21,075 nt of DNA from a virus, in IMG/VR virus record IMGVR_UViG_3300009082_000069, positions 1 to 21,075 of that record; one strand, given 5' to 3'. The notes below the pieces were generated by a model. It was given only the letters and a program-made list of their open reading frames with translations. It was not told the origin of the DNA and made no database searches. Both the position numbers and the translations under genes were made by a program. Below, one piece after another: positions 13,336 through 20,003 of the stretch (the first letter of the stretch is position 1; each line of letters starts with the position of its first letter).

Positions 13336-14481
13336 ATGTGCATAATCGTGTCAAAAGAATCCGGGTTTCCTATGCCCGATAAGGAACGGTTGGAAGGTTG
13401 TTTTGAAAACAACTCCGACGGAGCCGGGTTTATGTTTCCAAAAGGCGGGAAAGTCTACTACCAAAAGGGGTTAATGGACTTCAACACCTTCCACACAGAA
13501 CTTCTGTCTCAGTTTCAGACGGAGGAAGAAATCCTTAAAACTCCGATCGTCATGCACTTTCGGATAGGAACTCACGGGGATAAGAAAGCTCCGACACACA
13601 CTCATCCGTTCCCTCTTACGGAAGATATGAATGAGATGGTGAAGCTGGAAGGGTCCTTCCCTTATGTCATTGCTCATAATGGGATAATCTCGTCTCCTAT
13701 GGTAGGAAAGTGGAAATACCCAACCGGAGAGAAAGACGAAAAGGGAGAAGAAATCTACATTCATCCCTCAGATACGATGGATTATGTCCACGACATCCTC
13801 TACCCGATGTCAAAGATTCCTGATTGGTTCAATTCAAAGATGGCTCACAGGCTGGTCAACTTTTCTATCGGGTACTCGAAACTTGTTATCATGAAAGGCG
13901 ACGGTTCTCTTTTGTACTTCGGGGGTTGGGAACAGCCGGACAAAGACATCAACATATTCTACAGCAACAAGAACTACTACAAACGTGTTCCGATCACGAC
14001 CTATAAAGATAAATATTATGATCGTGATTATGATGACGACTATTGGAGAGATTGGGGGTATAAGGGGAAGGTAAACGAAAACCGGGCGCAGGAAACAATT
14101 AGCCCGTCGAATCGTACTTCAACCAAGTTCCCGCATTCGAAGTTCAGAGCTTCAAAAACCGCATTCAGCTTCTCCCCCGGCGACCCTCAGAATCTTTTTC
14201 CTGCCAAAAAAGGCTCAAAGATTTTCATGAATCGCTCAAAGCAGGGGGTACGATATTTCCCTGATCGAGATGGGGTTCTCGTGTATCGTATCGGGACTTC
14301 AGGAAAAGTGTGGCTCTATGAGATGGATGTCGTTTCCGGCTTAATCTGGTACGTCTCTGATGCAATACTAGAAGAACCGGGGCAAAACACGCTTCTTCTT
14401 CTTACGGGACCCGGCGGAACGGTAACCGACCCGTTAGATGAAGAGGTCGAGACAGTTACTAAAGAGGTTATAAACCTCTAA
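13336..14481 (+). CDS. class II glutamine amidotransferase-like (Ntn hydrolase) protein
   Basis: The start is ATG 13336 after GGAGG; this puts Cys at position 2, where Ntn-type amidotransferases expose the nucleophile after Met removal. MCIIV, NNSDGAGFMF (25-34), MHFRIGTHG (73-81), THPFP (89-93) and AHNGI (113-117) follow the class II glutamine amidotransferase pattern (nucleophile Cys, Arg and Gly for glutamine binding, Asn-Gly oxyanion site). The total is 381 aa; residues 200-381 have no known domain, with a Tyr/Asp-rich stretch near 215-240. The likely reaction is release of ammonia from glutamine or hydrolysis of a gamma-glutamyl or amide bond. It is directly downstream of the amidoligase-like gene (35-nt gap). 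Confidence 0.82.
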   Translation: MCIIVSKESGFPMPDKERLEGCFENNSDGAGFMFPKGGKVYYQKGLMDFNTFHTELLSQFQTEEEILKTPIVMHFRIGTHGDKKAPTHTHPFPLTEDMNEMVKLEGSFPYVIAHNGIISSPMVGKWKYPTGEKDEKGEEIYIHPSDTMDYVHDILYPMSKIPDWFNSKMAHRLVNFSIGYSKLVIMKGDGSLLYFGGWEQPDKDINIFYSNKNYYKRVPITTYKDKYYDRDYDDDYWRDWGYKGKVNENRAQETISPSNRTSTKFPHSKFRASKTAFSFSPGDPQNLFPAKKGSKIFMNRSKQGVRYFPDRDGVLVYRIGTSGKVWLYEMDVVSGLIWYVSDAILEEPGQNTLLLLTGPGGTVTDPLDEEVETVTKEVINL

Positions 14482-14494
14482 GGGGAGTTAGAAA

Positions 14495-14863
14495 ATGATT
14501 AAAACCAGGGATGTTTGGGAAGTAGTTAGCGGTACTTTGGGGGGCATTTGTTTTGCCATCATACTTGCCATGTTGATAACTTCGATAGTTCGTTGCGGGG
14601 CAACATCGGAAAAAGAAAATGCAAAAATGCCCCCCAAAGAAATACACGTCCAGTCGAGCATCTACATCCTCGACTATTGCGAATATACAACTATGGATCA
14701 AGGGGACGTTGCATTCCTTTCGTATACCTTCAACGGCCAAGTCAATGGTATCTCGTTTCATTCTGAAAAAGAGGTCAAGATTTTTGTCAAATATCTTCAC
14801 ACACTTGGGAAGGTGTCTTTCTTAAATGATACTGCGGTGTATGTAAAATTGCTCTCAAACTAG
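14495..14863 (+). CDS. single-pass membrane protein of unknown function
   Basis: A 122-aa protein with AGGGGAG before ATG 14495, 13 nt after the amidotransferase-like stop. One strong transmembrane segment (about 14-32: TLGGICFAIILAMLITSIV) is followed by a 90-residue soluble domain with short strands. Two copies of the 14-bp word in opposite orientation lie in the gene (14536-14549 and 14625-14638), encoding LGGI in the membrane segment and MPPK after it. A terminator-like hairpin follows. Function unknown. Confidence 0.8.
   Translation: MIKTRDVWEVVSGTLGGICFAIILAMLITSIVRCGATSEKENAKMPPKEIHVQSSIYILDYCEYTTMDQGDVAFLSYTFNGQVNGISFHSEKEVKIFVKYLHTLGKVSFLNDTAVYVKLLSN
14536..14638. repeat. inverted pair of the 14-bp word within the membrane-protein gene
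   Basis: CTTTGGGGGGCATTT at 14535-14549 is the exact reverse complement of 14625-14639, 75 nt apart, so DNA or mRNA can form a 15-bp perfect stem. It is the only closely spaced opposed pair in the window. Confidence 0.9.
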
Positions 14864-14870
14864 GTTTCTC

Positions 14871-14899
14871 CCTCCTCGTATGGGGAGGTAAGTTTTTTT
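14871..14899 (+). terminator. Rho-independent terminator-like hairpin
   Basis: CCTCC (14871-14875) pairs with GGAGG (14884-14888) around an 8-nt loop, followed after TAAG by seven T (14893-14899). It follows the membrane-protein stop at 14863, closing that gene block. Confidence 0.55.
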
Positions 14900-14900
14900 A

Positions 14901-14976
14901 AGGGGAGAGGAAAGAAGCCTGCTCCCCGGCGTATGATTTGGGGGTAAGGAAGCGTTGCTCACCTGCCCCCATCTTT
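14901..14976 (+). promoter_or_regulatory. two G/C-rich hairpins in leader of the 64-aa gene
   Basis: The GGGGAG arm just after 14901 pairs with CTCCCC near 14911-14926. Next, GGGGG (14940-14944) plus TAAGG pairs with CCTGCCCCC (about 14960-14968) with one bulged A, followed by ATCTTTT. The second looks like an intrinsic terminator or attenuator placed just before the 14992 start codon. Confidence 0.45.
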
Positions 14977-14991
14977 TACAAGGGTAAACCT

Positions 14992-15186
14992 ATGGATGTT
15001 GAAGCAGTTTATAGAAATCGAGCTAGAGTCCTTGTAAGGAATCATGGAAGTTGCTTTGATATTAAGTGTGTTGGTTGTCCTTTCCGAAGAGCTGACGGTG
15101 CCTGTTACTCCTCCTCTGCATTCGAAAAAGCCAGAGCCTACCTTAATCTGGCCTCAGAAGAAGAAGAAGAACCTATAGTTTTGTAA
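14992..15186 (+). CDS. small Cys-motif protein, paralogue of the 10197 gene
   Basis: A 64-aa protein from ATG 14992 with AAGGG upstream; a TTG at 14938 would add 18 residues but lies inside the leader hairpin. It has an N-terminal Arg-rich helix (VYRNRARVLVRN), CFDIKCVGCPF (C-x4-C-x2-C-P), a fourth Cys in DGACYSS, a helix (FEKARAYLNLA) and the acidic end EEEEEPIVL. Layout and end match the 78-aa protein at 10197. The four Cys could bind zinc. Function unknown. Confidence 0.8.
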   Translation: MDVEAVYRNRARVLVRNHGSCFDIKCVGCPFRRADGACYSSSAFEKARAYLNLASEEEEEPIVL

Positions 15187-15208
15187 CCCTCTAAGGGAGG
15201 AAAGATAT

Positions 15209-15601
15209 ATGCCGTATAAAACAGTAAAGCAGGATGGACCGGACTGGTTGCCGAGAGCAGTGGTTTGCAGGGTGTGGGATTACGACAGATCACTTGCAAT
15301 AGAAAATATTCAAATAGTGGGTCATGACGGGGCTTATTTCGTGGATTGTTATAATAATAGTTGGCTCCATGCCGAACCCATCGAAGAATGGGAGCCGGTA
15401 GTCGGTCAGCGGTATGTTTTTTGGGATGATGGCGATGAACATATATTTATAGGCTATTATTCTGGATCGATAAAGGAGCGTTTTGTCTTATCGTGCTTCG
15501 GTAATTTCGACCACATCGCACGTATCAAGAACGATGACGGTACAATGGTTGACCTTGACTGTACGGTTGAGGAGTTGAAGGAGCGTACAGAATGGCTATA
15601 A
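15209..15601 (+). CDS. unknown phage protein, beta-rich
   Basis: A 130-aa acidic protein with GGGAGG before the ATG, 22 nt after the preceding stop. It alternates Trp/Tyr-rich strands: AVVCRVWDYDRSLAI, NIQIVGHDGAYFVDCYNN, VVGQRYVFWDDGDEHIFIGY and RFVLSCFGNFDHIARI, ending in a helix VEELKERTEWL. This suggests two related beta segments, perhaps an SH3-like small barrel pair. No catalytic motif. Its end overlaps the next start by 10 nt. Confidence 0.8.
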   Translation: MPYKTVKQDGPDWLPRAVVCRVWDYDRSLAIENIQIVGHDGAYFVDCYNNSWLHAEPIEEWEPVVGQRYVFWDDGDEHIFIGYYSGSIKERFVLSCFGNFDHIARIKNDDGTMVDLDCTVEELKERTEWL

Positions 15602-15807
15602 GGTCGACAGAATGGCATGAAGAATGCTTAATCAATTTCAATGTGTCTCTTACGGAATATAAAAAACAACTCAAATATATTGAGAGCAAAATCGAACAAA
15701 TGGAAAAAGAATCAAAGTTTATGGCTTTACAGATTGAAACCGCAAAGGCTCAAAACCGAAAAGGATTTGACGGAGGCCGTTTTATGGTAAAGAGGGGCAA
15801 ACCATGA
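15592..15807 (+). CDS. small coiled-coil protein
   Basis: A 71-aa protein whose ATG lies inside the end of the preceding gene, with an upstream GGAG at about 12 nt. Residues 15-55 (TEYKKQLKYIESKIEQMEKE...) form a clear heptad-like coiled coil; the C-terminus is basic. It overlaps the next gene by ATGA. Function unknown; the pairing with a downstream two-helix membrane protein may be relevant. Confidence 0.75.
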   Translation: MAIRSTEWHEECLINFNVSLTEYKKQLKYIESKIEQMEKESKFMALQIETAKAQNRKGFDGGRFMVKRGKP

Positions 15808-16019
15808 CCGACGCTGAGAAGACAAGAACTATTAAGAGTATTGTTCTTACATTTTTCGGGCTTATTATTGGTCTATTAGTAAGCACATTTGTATACGGTG
15901 GATTCGGTTATATAACCGCACCAGGACCAGATGGAGCGCTTGCCAGATTTGTGATTGCTCTTGGTGCAATCATTGGCGGATTTATGGCGCATGCGGGTAA
16001 ATGGGGAAGGTATCTATGA
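15804..16019 (+). CDS. two-helix small membrane protein
   Basis: A 71-aa protein with two predicted membrane helices: about 10-34 (IKSIVLTFFGLIIGLLVSTFV) and 45-65 (LARFVIALGAIIGGFMAHAG), a short Gly/Pro loop between, and both charged ends on the same side. Its ATG overlaps the previous stop, and its stop overlaps the next ATG, in ATGA form. Size and two-helix form resemble class II holins, but no lysis enzyme lies nearby, so this stays a hypothesis. A membrane anchor for other early proteins is an alternative. Confidence 0.8.
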   Translation: MTDAEKTRTIKSIVLTFFGLIIGLLVSTFVYGGFGYITAPGPDGALARFVIALGAIIGGFMAHAGKWGRYL

Positions 16020-16876
16020 CCCCCGCTGAGAAGCTGGAAAAAGCGCGGGAGGCTTTAGAAATCGCGGCTAAGTTTTGTGGGAAACATACCGCCGATGCAT
16101 GTCCTGATACAGTGGCAATACCGATAAATGAAGCACTTAAACTCCTCTCCACCCCCTCAGATCCGTTGCCGAGTGATAGGGATGACGATGGAGACGATGA
16201 AGAGGTAATTAGGCTTGAGTTGATGGCTCATGGAGTTCCTGCCGCCCTCATCGCCTCCCACCGTGAAGCGGCTGTCAAAGCGGAAAGGGAGCGATGCGCG
16301 GAAAGATTATGCGCTTTCGCGTGCGAGCAAAACGCACCTGAGTGTAAATGCAGGTGCGGTGAATGGAAAGCCATCATGCAAGGAGACGGGAAAATGAGCG
16401 AACGAACCTGCGAGACGTGCGGAGGGAAAGGATACACAGCAGAACACTCGCCCGGAGTAAACGATCACGACGGGGAAGGGAACTGCCTTGGAGCTTGTCC
16501 CGTTCAAGTGCAATGCGAGAAGTGCAATGGGACAGGAAAGATTCAACCGCCCACCGAACCAACCGAGATAGACCGGCTTTACGAAGACGAACTTGGATAC
16601 CAAGCCGCTCGCGCATCAGAGTTTGAAGCCGAAGTTCGCCGACTCCGTGCTGAGATAGAGCTTGCTTATAAATGCATGACGCAGTTAACAAACGATACGA
16701 AAAGCATCCGTACCGAGCTTGCCGAAGAGAAGGCGCACGGGGATAGGCTGGATAAGGCGATAGAAGAATGCCTCGGATTTATTACCGAGCTAAAAAACCA
16801 CGGGGTAGACGGGTGGGTTTCCGAGCGGGAAGTTAGGGCTATTCATGCCGCCCACGAAGCAAGGAGGAAAGGATAA
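16016..16876 (+). CDS. DnaJ-type zinc-motif and coiled-coil protein
   Basis: A 286-aa protein from ATG 16016 (ATGA overlap; GGGGAAGG upstream). It has an N-terminal helix, an acidic stretch (SDRDDDGDDEE), a Cys-rich segment (CFACEQ-like to CKCRCGEW, about 105-123), two CxxCxGxG units, CETCGGKGY and CEKCNGTGK (about 133-177), then a helical coiled coil to the end. CxxCxGxG pairs bind zinc in DnaJ co-chaperones; here there is no J domain, so a zinc-binding adaptor is a better description. The composition is Ala/Glu-rich, with codon use richer in G/C than its neighbours. Function unknown. Confidence 0.8.
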   Translation: MTPAEKLEKAREALEIAAKFCGKHTADACPDTVAIPINEALKLLSTPSDPLPSDRDDDGDDEEVIRLELMAHGVPAALIASHREAAVKAERERCAERLCAFACEQNAPECKCRCGEWKAIMQGDGKMSERTCETCGGKGYTAEHSPGVNDHDGEGNCLGACPVQVQCEKCNGTGKIQPPTEPTEIDRLYEDELGYQAARASEFEAEVRRLRAEIELAYKCMTQLTNDTKSIRTELAEEKAHGDRLDKAIEECLGFITELKNHGVDGWVSEREVRAIHAAHEARRKG

Positions 16877-16882
16877 CTAATC

Positions 16883-17308
16883 ATGGATGGAATAGTATCA
16901 ACACTCTCAAAACTTCCGGAATGGGCAAGCATGACCCCGCGCGAAAAGTTCAATCTTGTGGGAAAGCATCAAAAGATAAACCGCGATAGGAAAGAAGAAG
17001 AAGAAATAAGACGAGTAGAGCCAGAAGCGAAAAAGGTATTACCGAAAGTTCCGAAGCCGACAAAGCAAAAGGACCCTTTCTCTCCCCCTGGCGGGTACTA
17101 TTCCATGATTGACGTTATTAAAAGGAATAGTGTAAGCTCTGCCACAATCAAACGGTACATAGCAAATCATCAGGTGAAGGTGTACCGGCAAGGCTTTCGG
17201 ATAGCAGTTTGTGAATGTGATGTTATCTTGGCGATAGAAGCCGGTAAGCAGGTTAGGCGAAATAACGGTAGGATAACAGGTTATAAGAATAGAAAGGAGG
17301 GAAAATGA
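16883..17308 (+). CDS. winged-HTH (excisionase/MerR-like) DNA-binding protein
   Basis: A 141-aa basic protein. The N-terminal half is charged and probably disordered (KEEEEIRRVEPEAKKVLPK). Residues 70-125 read as a winged helix-turn-helix: YYSMIDVIKRNSVSSATIKR then YIANHQVKVYRQGFRIAVCE, that is a helix, recognition helix with SSATIKRYI and a wing, as in Xis, MerR or phage helix-turn-helix 17 proteins. A regulator of early genes is likely; a role in excision is possible, but no integrase is seen in the window. Its end overlaps the next start (ATGA). Confidence 0.75.
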   Translation: MDGIVSTLSKLPEWASMTPREKFNLVGKHQKINRDRKEEEEIRRVEPEAKKVLPKVPKPTKQKDPFSPPGGYYSMIDVIKRNSVSSATIKRYIANHQVKVYRQGFRIAVCECDVILAIEAGKQVRRNNGRITGYKNRKEGK

Positions 17309-17922
17309 ATACTCTTGCTCAATCTTTTTTAACTCCATCATACCTTTTTGAAAAGGTAACACATGGACCGTGGATCACTGTTGGTTGTAATCTCCAGTAC
17401 CGACTTGACTTCCATGAAGGAAGTCAAGCCTTGATTATTTCTTTTCAAAGCACCAAGACAATGGATGACTGGGCATTCGATGCTCTTGCCCTTCCAACCC
17501 TCTTTCGAAAGAGGCATCTTGGGTTATACCTTCAGTACTGGTCGGCAAGAGGGAAATTGTTAAAATATATACTCCCGGCCCTAGAGAGGTTTAGGCCCTC
17601 AAGAATCGAATTAGTTGGGTACTCTGCTGGTGCAACTCACGTGACCAACTTCGCATGGGACCTAGCAAAGAAAACAAGTCTTCCTATTGCCCTTACTCTG
17701 TTCGGTGCACCGAGGTATTACAAAACAAGGAAGAGGGTGTGTGAAGAGTTTTTCGGACAGGCTAGAGACATCTACGTATCATTTGATCCTGTACATAGTC
17801 TCCCTCTACTTTGGAAGCAAATCGGCTATCCGATTAAACTTCCGTCTCAAGGTGAAATGTTTGCTACCCTAAACCACACACCCTATGCCTATAGAGAAGG
17901 ACTAAGGAAGAATGCGTTCTAA
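17305..17922 (+). CDS. lipase-class-3-like alpha/beta hydrolase
   Basis: A 205-aa protein with the alpha/beta-hydrolase order: strand QALIISFQST (41-50), DDWAFDALALP, then the nucleophile elbow ELVGYSAGATH with Ser107 (GYSAG, 105-109), strand ALTLFGAPRYY (129-139), Asp161 in FDPVHSLPLL and His191 in TLNHTPYAY. The FGAPR and D-x-VHSLP motifs are typical of lipase class 3 enzymes, so it likely hydrolyses an ester such as a lipid. No signal peptide, so it acts inside the cell unless released by lysis. AAGGAGGGAAA precedes the ATG. Such enzymes are uncommon among early phage genes. Confidence 0.8.
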   Translation: MNTLAQSFLTPSYLFEKVTHGPWITVGCNLQYRLDFHEGSQALIISFQSTKTMDDWAFDALALPTLFRKRHLGLYLQYWSARGKLLKYILPALERFRPSRIELVGYSAGATHVTNFAWDLAKKTSLPIALTLFGAPRYYKTRKRVCEEFFGQARDIYVSFDPVHSLPLLWKQIGYPIKLPSQGEMFATLNHTPYAYREGLRKNAF

Positions 17923-17932
17923 GGAGTACTCT

Positions 17933-18100
17933 ATGCGTGATTTAGACTTTTATACCGCTATCTCCGGACCCACTACCCTACTTGCAGACCAGGCCATTGA
18001 TGCGTTGATGCATCTCTACAACGAAGTTCTTACTCTTCGAGAGAAAGTGAATGCTCTTGAAGACAAAGTTTCTCAACTTCAATCTTTATCTTTACGCTAG
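17933..18100 (+). CDS. small coiled-coil protein
   Basis: A 55-aa protein from ATG 17933, with AAGGAG 7 nt upstream; an earlier ATG at 17912 inside the hydrolase gene has no such site. The sequence MRDLDFYTAISGPTTLLADQ leads into a helix VLTLREKVNALEDKVSQLQS with leucines at heptad positions, a short coiled coil. Function unknown; possibly an oligomeric adaptor. Confidence 0.7.
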   Translation: MRDLDFYTAISGPTTLLADQAIDALMHLYNEVLTLREKVNALEDKVSQLQSLSLR

Positions 18101-18108
18101 GAGGTTCT

Positions 18109-18510
18109 ATGGCAGGAGTAAAACATGACCAAGGAAAGGTTCGGATGGATTTACTTCCGAACGATGCGCTACTTGCTGTGGCCCAAGTGCTCACTATGGG
18201 AGCGGCAAAATATGGGGACCGTAATTGGGAGGAAGGTATCCCAGCCAGTCGCCTGGAAGCCGGTCTCTTGCGGCATCTAACCCAATGGAAGATGCACCAG
18301 GACAAAGATAGTGAATCGGGACTCCCACATCTAGCACACATGGCCTGCAATGCCTTGATGCTTCTTGCATTGGAGTTACGTTATACTCCAAACTTCGATG
18401 ACCGCCCACCTGTGTATGGGTTCAATCCCTTATTCGACTCATTCTTTTCACGCAAGCCGATTCCCCCGAAGGAGGTCGAATGCCCGAAAGCGGAAAGCAG
18501 AAGCTACTAA
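18109..18510 (+). CDS. MazZ-like (DUF5664) dATP/dGTP diphosphohydrolase
   Basis: A 133-aa protein matching the DUF5664/MazZ family by eye: GVKHDQGKVRMDLLP (3-17), GAAKYGDRNWEEGI, LRHLTQWKMHQDKDSESGLPHL and CNALMLLALEL. The D/E-x-E-S-G and H-L residues are the expected metal-binding set of the all-alpha NTP pyrophosphohydrolase fold. MazZ removes diphosphate from dATP or dGTP, in Z-genome phages supplying dGMP for 2-aminoadenine synthesis, but the family also occurs in phages with normal DNA. No PurZ or DatZ is visible here. It has AGGAGG before the ATG. Its last 31 nt overlap the next gene. Confidence 0.88.
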   Translation: MAGVKHDQGKVRMDLLPNDALLAVAQVLTMGAAKYGDRNWEEGIPASRLEAGLLRHLTQWKMHQDKDSESGLPHLAHMACNALMLLALELRYTPNFDDRPPVYGFNPLFDSFFSRKPIPPKEVECPKAESRSY

Positions 18511-18698
18511 TTGCTGGGTATGAAGCCAGCAGTTGGAAGAGACCTGGAGAAAAACTTCTCCTGTGTGACAAATGTTATGGAGAAAAAGCCCTCGAACTTC
18601 GGGCAGACTTTCACACATTCCCTTTGTTCTTCACTGAGTTACTCCCCAACGACAGTTGTTCGTTGTGCAAAAAATCATTACTACAGGAGGACAAGTGA
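18480..18698 (+). CDS. small zinc-finger-like protein overlapping the MazZ-like gene
   Basis: A 72-aa protein, MPESGKQKLLIAGYEASSWK..., whose ATG lies 31 nt inside the previous gene with GGAGG 6 nt upstream. CDKC (about 29-32) and CSLC (about 60-63) form a possible zinc site of two C-x2-C knuckles about 27 residues apart. It ends LLQEDK and overlaps the next gene by GTGA. Function unknown. Confidence 0.75.
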   Translation: MPESGKQKLLIAGYEASSWKRPGEKLLLCDKCYGEKALELRADFHTFPLFFTELLPNDSCSLCKKSLLQEDK

Positions 18699-18961
18699 GT
18701 GGAACAGAAGTAGTCACTCGAATCTTTCAACAGCTTCCTAACGCGAAAGTTCCTATCCACGGATTATCTGAGTTACGTAAGTATCTCTCCGAACACATGT
18801 TGACTTGGAATGGACGAAAGGTGGTTGGATTCAGCTCATTCGCTGACGAGATGTACGTCAAAATCGAGGTAAAGGGAGTCATCTCCCGCCACTTCTATGG
18901 AATAGTCGATGACGTAGCTTACAACGTACAGAGTGGTTTTTACGAAGGTGGTACTAAATGA
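18695..18961 (+). CDS. unknown small protein with GTG start
   Basis: An 88-aa protein read from GTG at 18695, chosen because AGGAGG lies 5 nt upstream and the start overlaps the preceding stop as GTGA; an ATG at 18656 lies inside the preceding gene. It has an N-terminal helix and strands (KVPIHGLSELRKYLSEHML, VVGFSSFADEMYVKIEVK, HFYGIVDDVAYNVQ), a small alpha/beta layout. No motif recognised. It ends in ATGA overlap with the nuclease gene, so it may be its partner. Confidence 0.75.
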   Translation: MSGTEVVTRIFQQLPNAKVPIHGLSELRKYLSEHMLTWNGRKVVGFSSFADEMYVKIEVKGVISRHFYGIVDDVAYNVQSGFYEGGTK

Positions 18962-19935
18962 GTGAACCTACAATCAAAGAGATTGTCCGAGAAAGTTCAC
19001 TTGGGTTCCACTTCATAAACACCTTTCAAAATTGCCCAAGGAAGTGGTACATCAAGTATTTGGGGGGCATTTTGCCGAGCCGTCTTGGTAAGGCCCTTAT
19101 ATTGGGAAAGGCATGGCATTCGGGGATGGAAGTCTTCTATCGAGGGAGTAAGACAGAGGATTCCAAGGCCCTTGCCGAGACAGCCTATCTCGTAATGCTT
19201 GCCGAGATAACGGAGAACCGCCTCCAATTCAGAAAGCTGGAGGACTTCGACGAGGTTGTGTTCAAGTTGCCGATACTTTTCCGCAAGTGGTATGACGAGA
19301 TTGGAGTGAAGCTCCACGAAGAGTATGACATTCTTTTTATTGAGGAGCAGTTTGAGCCAAAAGTGGGGAACCAATTCACCATGACTATCCGACCGGATGC
19401 TGTAGTGAAGAAGCGATCTACTGGGGAAATCCTCATACCAGAACACAAGACTACGGGGTACTCTATCCAAGGAATGCTTGAGACAGTGGAGCAACAAGAC
19501 CAAGCAACCGCGTATGGTTGGGGGTTGCTTGAAACTCATCCGGAGTTGCGACTTAATTTCGGTGGAGTCCTTCTCGACATCGTGTTTTCCCGCGCATCGG
19601 CAAAAAGTAGAGACCCGAATGCAGAAGTCCAGCAAGTACAAATGATTCGATCTAAGTTCTCAATTGCTCAGTTTGAGATAGAGATGTTAGGTCTATTCCA
19701 GGACCTAGCCAGGCGGATAAAAGCCTATGATAAGGGTGTACCGGATGCACTTCTATTTCCACGGAATGGCTCTGCTTGCTCTACATTCGGGTGTGAGTAT
19801 GCTGACATCTGTCGGACCAGGATAACTCCTGGTATGGTACTCGGGTCAAACTATTTTGTAGACCCGTGGGCTGGACGTGAAACCCTGTTTGCTCAGGCGG
19901 AGGAGTCTTGTGAATCGGGGGGAGATCGTAGCTAG
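18958..19935 (+). CDS. RecB/Cas4-like PD-(D/E)XK nuclease
   Basis: A 325-aa protein with the RecB-family order: GKAWHSGMEVFY (His53), EEQFEP (Glu130), TIRPDAVV (Asp147), ILIPEHKT (Glu162, Lys164) and QDQATAYGWGL (Gln182, Tyr186), the QxxxY motif. Cys26 in NCPRKWYIKY near the N-terminus and CSTFGCEYADIC (274-285) near the C-terminus match the four cysteines that hold a 4Fe-4S cluster in AddB and Cas4 nucleases. It is a DNA exonuclease or endonuclease, likely paired with the downstream Sak4-like ATPase for recombination. A copy of the 14-bp word encodes LGGI at residues 35-38. Confidence 0.88.
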   Translation: MSEPTIKEIVRESSLGFHFINTFQNCPRKWYIKYLGGILPSRLGKALILGKAWHSGMEVFYRGSKTEDSKALAETAYLVMLAEITENRLQFRKLEDFDEVVFKLPILFRKWYDEIGVKLHEEYDILFIEEQFEPKVGNQFTMTIRPDAVVKKRSTGEILIPEHKTTGYSIQGMLETVEQQDQATAYGWGLLETHPELRLNFGGVLLDIVFSRASAKSRDPNAEVQQVQMIRSKFSIAQFEIEMLGLFQDLARRIKAYDKGVPDALLFPRNGSACSTFGCEYADICRTRITPGMVLGSNYFVDPWAGRETLFAQAEESCESGGDRS

Positions 19936-20002
19936 GAATGGTGGGGTAGTCGTTCTGGCTATCCTAACCATCTTAATCGTCCTAATTCTTTCTTGGAGGT
20001 AG
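19910..20002 (+). CDS. 30-aa single-span membrane peptide
   Basis: GTG 19910 to TAG 20002 encodes VNRGEIVARNGG followed by a long hydrophobic run VVVLAILTILIVLILS and WR. GGAGG lies 6 nt upstream. It overlaps the nuclease end by 26 nt and its last codons (TGGAGG) supply the ribosome binding site of the next gene, so translation of the two could be linked. A small membrane peptide, possibly a holin-like or signalling peptide. It could also be a chance frame; the hydrophobic pattern and the ribosome site favour a real gene. Confidence 0.5.
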   Translation: MNRGEIVARNGGVVVLAILTILIVLILSWR

Positions 20003-20003
20003 A

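Noticed and set aside
15804-16019. Firm holin assignment
   Set aside because: Two membrane helices alone are not specific, and no endolysin or spanin lies nearby.
18109-18510. Claim that this is a Z-genome (2-aminoadenine) phage
   Set aside because: Only a MazZ-like gene is visible and its family is common in phages with normal bases.
18997-19641. 214-aa open frame on the minus strand
   Set aside because: It lies entirely opposite the RecB-like nuclease, which has clear catalytic motifs, and has no ribosome site or coding character.
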